The notes under the pieces are model-generated. The model saw only the letters and a program-made list of their open reading frames with translations, searched no databases and was not told where the DNA came from. A stretch of DNA of 64,000 bases from positions 186,001-250,000 of the forward strand of contig LR134136.1 in assembly GCA_900635495.1 (NCBI GenBank), given 5' to 3'. This document shows, in pieces, positions 54,832 through 64,000 of the stretch. The stretch's first letter is position 1, and the number at the start of each line of letters is the position of its first letter. A program made the position numbers and the translations under genes. This DNA is from Atlantibacter hermannii (lineage in GTDB: Bacteria > Pseudomonadota > Gammaproteobacteria > Enterobacterales > Enterobacteriaceae).

Positions 54832-57273
54832 GTGAAAAATGACAATGCAGTGGAACATAACAACCAGACTGCTTCTGAGCAGACATCATCCCCGGACGAG
54901 AGTCACGCATTGCATAAGGTGAGAGATCCCGTGTGCGGGATGGTCATCCTGCCTGACAAGGCGCACAGCAGCATTCGATACCAGGACCATCAGCTTTATT
55001 TCTGCTCCGCCAGCTGTGAGAGCAAATTTAAAGCCCATCCCGATCATTATTTTACCGAAGATGCCAGTGAACATCACCATCACCACGACCACCATGAAGT
55101 CAGCCCTGATAAGATAAAACAGTCTCACCGCCAGGCGGAGAAAGAGATTTCTGCAGGTGTGTGGACATGTCCGATGCATCCGGAGATACGCCGTAGTGGT
55201 CCCGGAAGCTGTCCTGTCTGTGGAATGGCACTGGAGCCGCTCGTAGCTACGGCATCCACGGGACGAGTGATGAACTTCGCGACATGACAAGACGCTTCTG
55301 GCTGGGGTTGTTGCTGGCGTTTCCGGTTCTGATACTCGAAATGGGTTCTCATCTGTTTCCCGCTTTGAGGAATACAGTACCGCCACAGTACAACACATGG
55401 CTGCAGTTACTTCTGGCCTCTCCTGTCGTTTTGTGGTGTGGCTGGCCATTCTTCGCCCGGGCCGGAATGTCGTTACGTAACCGCTCCCTGAATATGTTTA
55501 CCCTTGTTGCAATGGGGACCGGCGTAGCCTGGGTTTACAGCGTCATTGCAACCGTCTTCCCCTCCTGGTTTCCTGCATCGTTCAGAAACATGGATGGCCT
55601 GGTGGCCATTTATTTTGAAGCCGCAGCTGTTATTACGGTGCTTGTTCTGCTGGGACAGGTCCTTGAATTGCGGGCAAGGGAACAAACCTCAGGTGCCATT
55701 ACTGCGCTTCTTAACCTTGCCCCCAAAACCGCCAGGCGGCTGGATCAAGACGGTCATGAAACGGATATTAATGCGGAAGATGTCCTGCCTGGCGATAAGC
55801 TCCGCATCAGACCTGGAGAGAGTATTCCGGTCGACGGTATCGTGGTCGAAGGCAAAACAACCGTGGATGAATCGATGGTGACCGGGGAGTCTATGCCGGT
55901 TACCAAAACGGAGGGTGAACCCGTCATTGGGGGGACGATTAATCAGACAGGTAGTCTTATCATCCGTGCAGAGAAAGTCGGTGATGAAACGATGCTCTCA
56001 CGAATTGTTCAGATGGTCGCTGATGCACAGCGTTCGCGGGCCCCCCATCCAGAGAATGGCTGACAGCGTTTCAGGCTGGTTTGTTCCTCTGGTGATACTT
56101 ATCGCGGTTGTTGCTTTCATGATCTGGTCTGTCTGGGGGCCCGAGCCCAGGATGGCGCACGGTCTCATTGCGGCTGTGTCGGTCCTGATTATTGCCTGTC
56201 CCTGCGCGCTGGGGCTGGCCACGCCGATGTCGATAATGGTGGGGGTGGGCAAAGGAGCCCAGGCCGGGGTGTTAATTAAGAATGCCGAAGCCCTTGAGCG
56301 TCTTGAAAAAGTGGACACGCTGGTTGTCGACAAAACAGGCACGCTCACGGAAGGTTCGCCGACGGTGACAGGGATTATCAGTCTCAATCCGGGTGGGGAA
56401 ACATCTCTTTTGCGTGTAACGGCCGCAGTGGAAAAAGGCTCGCAGCATCCGCTGGGTATGGCAGTAGTTAAAGCAGCACAGGAAAAGGGGATCGCAATAC
56501 CCGCAGTCACTCATTTCAATGCGCCGTCGGGTAAAGGTGTCTCAGGCGATGTCGAAGGTCAACGGGTTGTTATTGGTAATGAACTGGCTATGCAGGAAAA
56601 CAGTATCGTTATTGATAATCAAAAGGCCGTTGCGGATACGTTGCGGATGGAAGGTGCTACCGTTATCTATGTGGCCACAGACGGGCACCTTGCAGGCCTG
56701 ATAGCTATCTCGGATCCCGTGAAAGCAACCACGCCGGATGCGCTTAAAGCTTTGCGTCAGGCGGGGATCCGCATCGTTATGCTCACCGGGGATAACCAGC
56801 TTACCGCTGAAGCAGTCGCACGGAAACTGGGAATAGATGAGGTTGAAGCCGGGATTCTGCCGGATGGCAAAAAAGCAGTGATAACCCGACTGAAAGCGTC
56901 TGGCCATGTGGTTGCGATGGCCGGAGACGGTGTGAATGATGCCCCGGCGCTGGCAGCGGCTGACGTGGGAATAGCCATGGGAACGGGTACAGATGTGGCA
57001 ATTGAAAGTGCCGGAGTCACCCTTCTCAAAGGCGACCTGATGATACTGAACAGGGCCCGTCATCTGTCAGAGATCACCATGAAAAATATCCGACAGAATC
57101 TGTTTTTTGCATTTATCTACAACGCACTTGGCGTGCCTGTGGCTGCAGGCCTGCTTTATCCTGTGTATGGAATACTGCTGTCGCCAGTTATTGCGGCGGC
57201 GGCCATGGCTCTTTCCTCCGTCAGCGTCATTGTGAATGCGTTGCGTCTGAAAAGTGTCAGGCTCGGGAAATAA
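54832..57273 (+). pseudogene. silP: Silver P1B-type ATPase SilP, frame broken twice
   Basis: A Cu(I)/Ag(I) P-type ATPase of about 814 residues after correction. In order it has a YHS domain (DPVCGMVILPDK, FCSASCESKF), a His-rich linker (HHHHDHHEV), a metal-binding WTCPMHPEI-SCPVCGM block, helices, TGES, the channel motif CPCALGL, DKTGTL, QHPLG and the hinge GDGVNDAPAL. A missing base near 55263 and a surplus C in the run 56041-56046 split it into three frames. The start is a GTG at 54832 with AAGGAG 7 bases upstream. The paired breaks look like base-call errors. Confidence 0.9.
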
Positions 57274-57313
57274 CACTGAGTGAAGGGGCTGTTACGAACA
57301 GAAGGAGTCCAGT

Positions 57314-57511
57314 ATGAAAAGTACCACCTATGCGCTTATTGCTGTCGCCGCGATCGCGGCATTTGCCCTCCTGCGCGAACACTGGTCACATGTGGCAGGT
57401 TACTGGCCATATCTGTTATTGCTGGTCTGCCCGCTAATGCATCTTTTCCACGGCCACGGAGGGCATGGAGATCATCAACATCAAGGAAGTGAAAACGATA
57501 AAAAAAATTAA
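57314..57511 (+). CDS. DUF2933 small membrane protein
   Basis: A 65-residue protein. Two hydrophobic stretches (TTYALIAVAAIAAFALL and YWPYLLLLVCPLMHL) are followed by a His-rich tail (FHGHGGHGDHQHQGS). This is the DUF2933 pattern, common next to metal-transport P-type ATPases, where the tail may bind metal. It follows silP by 40 bases in the same direction. The function is unproven. Confidence 0.75.
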   Translation: MKSTTYALIAVAAIAAFALLREHWSHVAGYWPYLLLLVCPLMHLFHGHGGHGDHQHQGSENDKKN

Positions 57512-57519
57512 TCCGGCAG

Positions 57520-57542
57520 ACGGGGCCGCGTCGCGGCCCCGT
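57520..57542. terminator. Hairpin between the DUF2933 gene and pcoG
   Basis: A perfect 11-bp palindrome (ACGGGGCCGCG/CGCGGCCCCGT) lies between two convergent genes. Its position fits a bidirectional terminator. The very small loop means the real stem is slightly shorter. Confidence 0.7.
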
Positions 57543-57544
57543 TA

Positions 57545-58282
57545 TCAGTCCAGGTATCGTTCGTAGTCTCTGGCATGCGCAAAGGCATGCTGTTCAAGTT
57601 TGTTATCAGCGGGTGCCGCTGCCCGGAACGCCAGTGAGTTAACAGGATTGTTATTGATGACCAGCTCGTAATGCAGATGAGGACCGGATGAACGTCCGCT
57701 GTTACCGGATAACGCAATAGCGCCTCCCCGGGTAACCCTGGCCCCTTTAGTAACGAGTATTTTATTGAGGTGGAGATAGCGAGTTTTAACACCGGCTTTT
57801 CCTGTTACTTCAACAAAATATCCCATGGTGCTGTTGTATTCGGCCCGGGTGATTTTTCCGTCGATGACGCTGACTATTTTCGTGTTCATGGGCATGGAAT
57901 AATCAATGCCATTATGGGGACTCACTTTTCCCGATACCGGGTTAAGTCTTGCAGGATTGAAAGGCGAACTGAGTCTTGCTGTGGCCGATAACGGATAATC
58001 GAGACTGCCTTTCCCGGAAGTATCGGAAAGGTTATAGAACTTTTTATCTGATATACGATACGCCGTGTAATTAAATGAACCGGACGTAAATTTATAGGCC
58101 ACGACACGTGATTTTCCCGCTTTCTTTTGCAGTACGAGTTTTAATGATTCATTTTTTTTCAAATGCCGCAGATTAAACCGGGAAGGCAAGGAGCGCTGAA
58201 GGGTAGCGATCTCGTTCGATTCCAGCCCCGAGCGGGTGGCTGAAAGGTAGGCATTTTCTTTTACGACATCGGTAGAATACAT
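57545..58282 (-). CDS. pcoG: M23-family peptidase (PcoG type)
   Basis: A 245-residue lysostaphin-type (LytM/M23) zinc peptidase domain. The metal ligands are in SPHNGIDYSMP (HxxxD) and SGPHLHYEL (HxH), with the flanking GYFVEVTGKAGVKTRYLHL typical of MepM-like enzymes. No signal peptide is visible, and a stop codon precedes the ATG directly, so the N-terminus may be shortened or shifted relative to exported relatives. PcoG is the name used for this gene in copper islands. How it serves copper resistance is unclear; peptidoglycan remodelling for envelope complexes is a guess. Confidence 0.75.
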   Translation of the reverse strand: MYSTDVVKENAYLSATRSGLESNEIATLQRSLPSRFNLRHLKKNESLKLVLQKKAGKSRVVAYKFTSGSFNYTAYRISDKKFYNLSDTSGKGSLDYPLSATARLSSPFNPARLNPVSGKVSPHNGIDYSMPMNTKIVSVIDGKITRAEYNSTMGYFVEVTGKAGVKTRYLHLNKILVTKGARVTRGGAIALSGNSGRSSGPHLHYELVINNNPVNSLAFRAAAPADNKLEQHAFAHARDYERYLD

Positions 58283-58556
58283 TTACTGGAATTCGCCGTT
58301 AGCATGAACACTGCGGCGTATGCTAGGGGTTTTCAGGAGGCGTGTCATCTGTCAGTTAATCGGGAGCACCGTTGATGGTCGTCATTTTTGTAACATATCT
58401 TGTTTCCCGTTTGCTCCTGAAGATCTGGGAACTGTATGACCAGCCTGACGGTGATGATTAACGGGACTGAAACAGGTTACGGCAGAGCAATATGGGGCTC
58501 ATGTCCTGCTACGTAACCCGTCAGTAAAGCCCTGCTAAGCACTAACCCGCCTGCAG

Positions 58557-59006
58557 TTACCTGGAGGAATACAGGCCGCGAAGCTTTCTTGCCTGTGTCT
58601 GATGAGCTTCCGCACCGGCATTATTGACCTGCTCATGCACGAGGGCGGCTTTCTCTCCGGCATTCAGTTCGTTAAAAGAAGAAGAGGAGGTCTTTGAATT
58701 TACACCACTGTCGGACAGCATTTTTTTATGTTCCTCAATCATTTTCTTATGTGCATAGGACGCGCTGTTGTTCATAAATGAATGAGCAACAATGGCCCTT
58801 TCATGTTCATTCATTTCAGAGAATGAGGGCGTGTTGTTTTTATTAACCCTGTCCGGTAAGTTTTCATGCGTCGAGGAATTCACATGACTGACGGCTGAGG
58901 CATTATTAACAAATCGATGTGCTTCATGGGCAATATCACTGGACTGAGCAAAAGCTGCCCCACAAAATAAAGCTGTAAACGCAGTGGTCGTGATTAATAT
59001 ATTCAT
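58557..59006 (-). CDS. pcoE: PcoE/SilE-family periplasmic metal-binding protein
   Basis: A 149-residue secreted protein. The signal peptide ends CGAAFA. The mature part has SilE/PcoE-like repeats: HEAHRFVNNASAVSH, MNEHERAIVAHSFMNN, AHKKMIEEHKKML and LNAGEKAALVHEQVNN, in which His and some Met would bind Cu or Ag. It has fewer Met than silE, and more Ser/Asn. It is divergent from pcoA across the shared palindrome. The symbol is given for the family; it might be a paralogue of the pcoE found after pcoS. Confidence 0.72.
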   Translation of the reverse strand: MNILITTTAFTALFCGAAFAQSSDIAHEAHRFVNNASAVSHVNSSTHENLPDRVNKNNTPSFSEMNEHERAIVAHSFMNNSASYAHKKMIEEHKKMLSDSGVNSKTSSSSFNELNAGEKAALVHEQVNNAGAEAHQTQARKLRGLYSSR

Positions 59007-59106
59007 GTGTAATTACCTTCTGAGGTACATAAAAGATGTCCTTATGATCATATATAAAAATAATCAACCTGTGGGGAAGATGACGTAAATGTAATACAGC
59101 TATGTA

Positions 59107-59124
59107 CATTACACGATTGTAATG
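59107..59124. promoter_or_regulatory. PcoR/CopR-type palindrome between the pcoE-like gene and pcoA
   Basis: CATTACA-N4-TGTAATG is a perfect 7+7 inverted repeat between the divergent pcoE-like gene and pcoABCD. Copper-responsive CopR/PcoR sites contain TGTAAT-type half-sites, so this is the likely PcoR site for both units. Confidence 0.7.
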
Positions 59125-59240
59125 AATTTGTTTCTTAAGGTGTGCTAGATTCATTTCATTGTAAGTGGATGAACCAGTAATTTAATTTAAATCGGTTCTC
59201 GAATTCTGTCAGTAACCATACTTTAAATAAGGGAATGCGC

Positions 59241-61057
59241 ATGCTGTTGAAAACGTCTCGACGAACTTTCCTGAAGGGGTTAACCCTCTCTGGCGTAGCC
59301 GGAAGTCTTGGCGTATGGAGTTCAATGCGCGTTCCAGTCTGAGCCTGCCAGTTGCCGCATCCCTGCAGGGTACTCAGTTTGACCTGACCATTGGTGAAAC
59401 GGCCGTCAATATCACGGGCAGTGAGCGTCAGGCCAAAACAATCAATGGAGGCCTGCCGGGGCCCGTTCTTCGCTGGAAAGAAGGTGACACCATTACCCTG
59501 AAGGTCAAAAACCGTCTTAATGAACAGACGTCCATTCACTGGCACGGCATTATTCTTCCGGCCAATATGGATGGTGTTCCGGGGCTGAGTTTTATGGGCA
59601 TAGAGCCTGATGATACCTACGTTTACACCTTTAAGGTTAAGCAGAACGGGACTTACTGGTACCACAGCCATTCCGGTCTGCAGGAACAGGAGGGGGTATA
59701 CGGTGCCATTATCATCGATGCCAGGGAGCCAGAACCGTTTGCTTACGATCGTGAGCATGTGGTCATGTTGTCTGACTGGACCGATGAAAATCCTCACAGC
59801 CTGCTGAAAAAATTAAAAAAACAGTCGGATTACTACAATTTCAATAAACCAACCGTTGGCTCTTTTTTCCGCGACGTGAATACCAGGGGGCTGTCAGCCA
59901 CCATTGCCGATCGGAAAATGTGGGCTGAAATGAAAATGAATCCGACTGACCTCGCGGATGTCAGTGGCTACACCTACACCTATCTCATGAACGGGCAGGC
60001 CCCGCTGAAAAACTGGACCGGACTGTTCCGTCCCGGTGAAAAGATACGCTTACGGTTTATCAACGGCTCGGCAATGACCTATTTCGATATCCGTATCCCC
60101 GGGCTGAAAATGACGGTCGTGGCTGCAGATGGCCAGTATGTAAACCCGGTTACCGTTGACGAATTCAGGATTGCCGTTGCCGAAACCTATGATGTCATTG
60201 TGGAGCCTCAGGGTGAGGCCTATACCATCTTCGCACAATCCATGGACAGGACCGGTTACGCTCGAGGGACACTGGCCACGAGAGAGGGGTTAAGTGCTGC
60301 CGTTCCCCCCCTCGATCCCCGTCCTCTGTTGACCATGGAAGATATGGGTATGGGGGGAATGGGACATGATATGGCAGGAATGGACCACAGCCAGATGGGA
60401 GGCATGGATAACAGCGGAGAGATGATGTCTATGGACGGTGCTGACCTTCCGGATAGCGGGACATCCTCCGCGCCCATGGATCACAGCAGCATGGCCGGTA
60501 TGGATCATTCCCGGATGGCCGGAATGCCGGGTATGCAAAGTCATCCTGCGTCAGAAACGGATAACCCACTGGTTGATATGCAGGCGATGAGCGTCTCTCC
60601 GAAATTAAATGATCCGGGTATTGGTCTTCGAAATAACGGAAGAAAGGTTCTCACGTACGCGGATTTGAAAAGCCGCTTTGAGGATCCTGACGGACGTGAA
60701 CCTGGCCGTACCATAGAACTGCATTTAACCGGCCACATGGAAAAGTTTGCCTGGTCATTTAACGGAATCAAGTTTTCAGATGCCGCACCGGTGCTGCTGA
60801 AATACGGTGAGCGGCTCAGGATCACGCTGATCAACGATACCATGATGACTCACCCCATTCACCTGCATGGTATGTGGAGCGATCTGGAAGATGAAAACGG
60901 TAATTTCATGGTTCGTAAACACACAATAGATGTTCCCCCTGGTACAAAACGCAGTTACAGAGTGACAGCAGATGCGCTTGGCCGCTGGGCGTATCACTGC
61001 CATTTGCTCTATCACATGGAAATGGGAATGTTTCGTGAAGTCCGGGTGGAGGAATGA
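59241..61057 (+). pseudogene. pcoA: Multicopper oxidase PcoA, frame broken
   Basis: A periplasmic multicopper oxidase of about 605 residues that oxidises Cu(I). The first frame gives a Tat signal (SRRTFLKGLTLSGVAG) from the ATG at 59241 (or 59235) and stops shortly after. A missing T near 59321 separates it from the mature chain. Copper ligands are in SIHWHGI, YWYHSHSG, THPIHLHG and WAYHCHLLYHMEMGM. Met-rich repeats (MGGMGHDMAGMDHSQMGGMD and similar) lie near residues 350-420. The sequence agrees with the known PcoA elsewhere, so an error in the read is likely. Confidence 0.92.
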
Positions 61058-61952
61058 TGCGAATGAAGAGAAATTTGAAGGCCATACCTGTTCTGGTCGC
61101 CGGTTTGTTTACCTCACAGCTTTCTATTGCGGCGGGCTCCGTCTCTGCAGATCCCCACGCCGGGCACGACATGTCTGCCATGCAGATGCCAGCAGATGAG
61201 AATTTCACTGAGATGACGTCAATGGAGCCCATTGTAACTGAGAGCAGAACGCCAATTCCGCCTGTTACCGATGCCGACCGGAAGGCTGCATTCGGCAATT
61301 TACAGGGGCATGCGATTCACGACAGTGCGATTAATTATCTGGTTCTGCTGGATCAACTGGAATGGCAACGGTCGGATAACACCAACAATTTCAGCTGGAG
61401 TGTTAACAGCTGGATTGGAGGCGACACAGATCGGATTTGGCTAAAGAGTGAAGGTGAACGAAGCAATGGGGAAACGGAGGCGGCTGAAGCGCAGTTACTC
61501 TGGGGACATGCGGTTGGCCCATGGTGGGATTTGGTTGCGGGTGTCAGGCAGGATTTCAGACCTGCTTCTGCCCGGACCTGGGCTGCTGTCGGTTTTCAGG
61601 GGCTGGCACTCTATAATTTTGAGTCTGAAATTACGGGTTTTGTCAGTAATGGCGGAAAAGCAGCCCTTCGTCTGGGAGGAGAATACGACGTTTTACTGAC
61701 TAACCGGCTCATACTCCAGCCATCCTATGAGGTGAATTTCTACAGTCAGGATGATGAATCGCGGGGTCGCGGCAGGGGACTGACTGACACAGAGCTGGGG
61801 CTCCGGCTGCGCTATGAAATACGCCGTGAGTTTGCACCCTATATAGGCGTTTCCTGGAATCAACTTTACGGGAAACATCCGATATGGCGAAAAGAGAAGG
61901 TGAGAAAGACCATCAGGTAGTATTCCTGGCGGGAGCCAGAATCTGGTTTTAA
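61054..61952 (+). pseudogene. pcoB: Outer-membrane copper protein PcoB, frame broken near the end
   Basis: A CopB-family outer-membrane barrel of about 300 residues. After a signal peptide (VLVAGLFTSQLSIAAG) comes a His/Met-rich stretch (DPHAGHDMSAMQMP) and barrel strands (LLWGHAVGPWWDLVAGVRQD). A missing A in 61873-61875 shifts the last 30 residues; correcting it gives the family end VVFLAGARIWF with a terminal Phe. The start overlaps the pcoA stop (ATGA). As sequenced the product would end KVRKTIR and lose its terminal Phe. Confidence 0.9.
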
Positions 61953-61991
61953 CGCACTGATATAAAACACTCAACTAAACAGGTAAATAAA

Positions 61992-62372
61992 ATGTCGATT
62001 TTAAATAAAGCCATTCTTACAGGTGGCCTCGTTATGGGCGTTGCTTTCTCTGCTATGGCCCATCCGGAATTAAAAAGCTCTGTGCCACAGGCTGATTCAG
62101 CCGTAGCGGCCCCGGAAAAGATTCAGCTTAATTTCTCGGAAAATCTGACCGTGAAATTCTCAGGTGCAAAATTAACGATGACGGGTATGAAAGGCATGTC
62201 ATCACATTCTCCGATGCCGGTCGCGGCAAAAGTGGCGCCAGGCGCTGACCCTAAATCGATGGTCATTATTCCGCGAGAGCCTTTACCCGCTGGCACTTAT
62301 CGTGTTGACTGGCGCGCGGTTTCTTCAGATACGCACCCTATTACCGGTAATTACACCTTTACAGTGAAGTAA
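61992..62372 (+). CDS. pcoC: Periplasmic copper-binding protein PcoC
   Basis: A 126-residue CopC-family cupredoxin-like protein. The signal peptide ends SAMA, leaving a mature N-terminal His (HPELKSSVPQ), which is a Cu(II) ligand in the family. The Met-rich Cu(I) loop is MTGMKGMSSHSPMP, and a second conserved His lies in SSDTHPITGNYTF. It carries copper in the periplasm and probably works with PcoD. The gene is intact and 4 bases from pcoD. Confidence 0.95.
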   Translation: MSILNKAILTGGLVMGVAFSAMAHPELKSSVPQADSAVAAPEKIQLNFSENLTVKFSGAKLTMTGMKGMSSHSPMPVAAKVAPGADPKSMVIIPREPLPAGTYRVDWRAVSSDTHPITGNYTFTVK

Positions 62373-62376
62373 TATT

Positions 62377-63307
62377 ATGAACGACCTGATTATGATTGTT
62401 ATTCGTTTTCTTCTTTATCTGGATTTGATGGTAATATTTGGATTGCCATTTTTTCAGATATATGGAATAAGCGGTGTCAGACATGAAACCTATAACCTGA
62501 CTAATTTCAGGTCGTTTATAACCTTTGCTGTTGTTACAGGCATCATTCTTACTGGCATTAATATGCTCCTGGTATCTAATGCCATGAGTGGAGTAACTGA
62601 CCTCAGAGAATTATCCATCCATGTTATCGAGATGATGATAGAAGAAACTGATGTGGGTATTAGCTGGGATTGTCAGGCTCTGTGCCCTGTTTACCACACT
62701 CGGTGCTTTGTTCCTTTACACTAATAAGAGAGTATTGTCCTGCCTGCTGATGACGATGAGTGGGGGCGTGGCGCTGGCTACACTTGCCTGGGGAGGACAC
62801 GCCGTTATGCATGACGGTCTGCATTACTATCTCCATTTACTGAGCGATCTGACCCATCTCGGCGCTGCAGGTGCCTGGACAGGTGCTCTGGTTGCATTTG
62901 CTATCCTGCTGATGCGCAGAAACGAGCATAATGCACAGAGCGTCATTGTGATATCTGACTCCCTGGCAAAATTTGCCACGGCAGGAACGGTGATTGTTGT
63001 AGCCCTGATCCTGAGTGCGCTGGTCAACTATCTGTATATTGCTGAGGGTAACTTAACTCCCTTATTCAACAGTTCCTGGGGGAGGATATTGCTTGCCAAG
63101 ACGGCTCTGTTTGTTCTGATGCTTCTTCTGGCTGCAGCAAACCGGTTTCACCTGGGTCCCCGGCTTGAAGTTATGGTCAGGGAAGGGAATTATGATCGCA
63201 GCGTTGCCCTGATGCGAAACAGCATCCTGACAGAATTCGTTGTTGCGATTATCATTTTGGGCGCCGTAGCGTGGCTCGGAATGCTTGCTCCGTCTCAGGT
63301 CAGCTAG
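62377..63307 (+). pseudogene. pcoD: Copper-transport membrane protein PcoD, frame broken
   Basis: A CopD-family protein of about 309 residues with eight membrane helices, thought to import copper for PcoA maturation. The first frame (MNDLIMIVIRFLLYLDLMVI) runs to EETDVGISW. A surplus G in 62666-62668 breaks it. The second frame continues IVRLCALFTTLGALFL and includes GGHAVMHDGLHYYLHLLSDL with conserved His residues. It ends WLGMLAPSQVS. The gene closes the pcoABCD operon before pcoR. Confidence 0.9.
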
Positions 63308-63361
63308 GGGACAGCCAAAGCTCATGCGTGAGATTTTTACTTTCATATCAGCGAGTTGACC

Positions 63362-64000
63362 ATGCAGCGTATTTTAATCGTTGAAGACGAACAAAAAACA
63401 GGTCGTTACCTGCAGCAGGGACTGGTTGAGGAAGGCTATCAGGCCGATCTCTTTAATAATGGCCGCGATGGTCTCGGGGCCGCGTCGAAGGGACAGTATG
63501 ATTTGATAATACTGGACGTGATGCTGCCTTTCCTCGACGGGTGGCAAATCATCAGCGCACTGAGGGAGTCCGGGCACGAAGAACCGGTCCTGTTTTTAAC
63601 CGCAAAGGACAACGTGCGGGACAAAGTGAAAGGACTGGAGCTTGGCGCAGATGACTACCTGATTAAGCCCTTTGATTTTACGGAGCTGGTTGCACGTGTA
63701 AGAACCCTACTGCGCCGGGCACGCTCGCAGGCCGCAACAGTCTGCACCATCGCCGATATGACCGTTGATATGGTGCGCCGGACCGTGATCCGTTCGGGGA
63801 AGAAGATCCATCTCACCGGTAAAGAATACGTTCTGCTTGAGTTGCTGCTGCAACGCACCGGAGAAGTGTTACCCAGGAGTCTTATCTCGTCCCTGGTCTG
63901 GAACATGAATTTTGACAGTGATACGAATGTGATTGATGTCGCCGTGAGACGTCTGAGAAGTAAAATTGATGATGACTTTGAGCCAAAACTGATCCATACC
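63362..64000 (+). CDS. pcoR: Copper response regulator PcoR (partial)
   Basis: 213 codons of an OmpR-type regulator, cut by the window edge (about 226 in full). The phospho-acceptor Asp is in DLIILDVMLPFLDGW, the signalling Lys in DDYLIKPFDFTEL, and the winged helix includes SDTNVIDVAVRRLRSKIDDD. It pairs with PcoS, expected just to the right. It probably binds the palindrome in front of pcoA. The ATG at 63362 gives the family start MQRILIVEDEQKTG. Confidence 0.93.
   Translation, partial: MQRILIVEDEQKTGRYLQQGLVEEGYQADLFNNGRDGLGAASKGQYDLIILDVMLPFLDGWQIISALRESGHEEPVLFLTAKDNVRDKVKGLELGADDYLIKPFDFTELVARVRTLLRRARSQAATVCTIADMTVDMVRRTVIRSGKKIHLTGKEYVLLELLLQRTGEVLPRSLISSLVWNMNFDSDTNVIDVAVRRLRSKIDDDFEPKLIHT

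Larger units (their letters stand above)
32792..64000 (+). mobile_element. Tn7-like transposon carrying a sil-pco island (right end outside window)
   Basis: The left end begins TGTCCGAGGACAATAAAG, which resembles the Tn7 end TGTGGGCGGACAATAAAG. It is followed by three spaced TnsB-type repeats and then tnsA-tnsB-tnsC-tnsD in Tn7 order, plus a second TniQ gene. Cargo continues without any sign of a right end to the edge. The 5 bases before the end (GCCGG) should reappear at the far side as the target duplication. Heavy-metal islands carried by Tn7-like elements are known in enterobacteria, so the combination is expected; the site and details are read from this sequence. Confidence 0.88.

Noticed and set aside
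55284..57273. Programmed frameshifting in silP
   Set aside because: The C-run at 56041 could slip, but the first break has no slippery site, and the same error type occurs in many unrelated genes here, so sequence error is simpler.
32792..64000. CRISPR-guided (CAST) Tn7-like element
   Set aside because: Two TniQ-like genes raised the idea, but no Cas gene and no repeat-spacer array is visible in the window. Only the part beyond 64000 could still hold one.
1..64000. tRNA, rRNA or known small RNA genes
   Set aside because: No cloverleaf-type tRNA ends, rRNA segments or recognisable small RNAs were seen by eye; absence is not certain without a covariance-model search.

Overview
The window is an enterobacterial chromosome segment (family Enterobacteriaceae, close to Enterobacter, Klebsiella, Kosakonia or Leclercia; the genus cannot be fixed from this sequence alone). 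Core genes match E. coli in sequence and in local pairs: yhjG-pdeH-kdgK, rsmJ-prlC-rlmJ-gor, yhjC-yhjD-yhjE and dtpB-uspA-uspB-pitA-yhiN. The order of these blocks differs from the E. coli K-12 order as I remember it.

Layout. 1-8.9 kb: envelope protein YhjG (partial), c-di-GMP phosphodiesterase PdeH with a clear FliA promoter, 2-keto-3-deoxygluconate kinase, 16S and 23S rRNA methyltransferases, oligopeptidase A and glutathione reductase. 8.9-12.8 kb: a yjiM-yjiL-DUF3343 operon (double-cubane-cluster/2-hydroxyacyl-CoA dehydratase type) and a yciE-katN oxidative-stress operon. 13.3-22.4 kb: poorly characterised accessory genes, including a MASE1 sensor, a membrane protein fused to a papain-like domain, a MipA/OmpV porin paired with a DUF4105 papain-like protein, a secreted ClpP-like protein, a P1 aminopeptidase, a HEPN-domain membrane protein and a GNAT enzyme. 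22.4-32.8 kb: SDR/LysR pair, yhjD, yhjE, dtpB, uspA, uspB, pitA and yhiN.

32.8-64 kb (to the edge): a Tn7-like transposon whose left end lies inside the 3' end of yhiN. It carries tnsA-tnsB-tnsC-tnsD followed by a second TniQ-family gene. tnsD is split by an IS3-family insertion with a 3-bp target duplication. Cargo is an orphan HipB-like repressor with a double operator, an OLD-family nuclease, a DUF305 protein and the silver/copper island (silE, silRS, silCFBA, silG, silP, DUF2933, pcoG, pcoE-like gene, pcoABCD, pcoR). The right end of the transposon is beyond the window.

How it works together. SilRS and PcoR are metal-responsive regulators with recognisable boxes in front of silC, silE and pcoE/pcoA. 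SilCBA with SilF exports Ag(I)/Cu(I) across the envelope. SilP pumps metal from the cytoplasm. SilE, the pcoE-like protein and PcoC bind periplasmic metal, and PcoA oxidises Cu(I).

Quality warning. At least 14 single-base indels break otherwise well-conserved genes (MipA-like, DUF4105, dtpB, uspA, pitA three times, yhiN, silF, silP twice, pcoA, pcoB, pcoD). Most sit in short homopolymers and look like assembly errors more than real decay. These genes are typed as pseudogenes because that is what the given sequence encodes; their products are probably intact in the organism.
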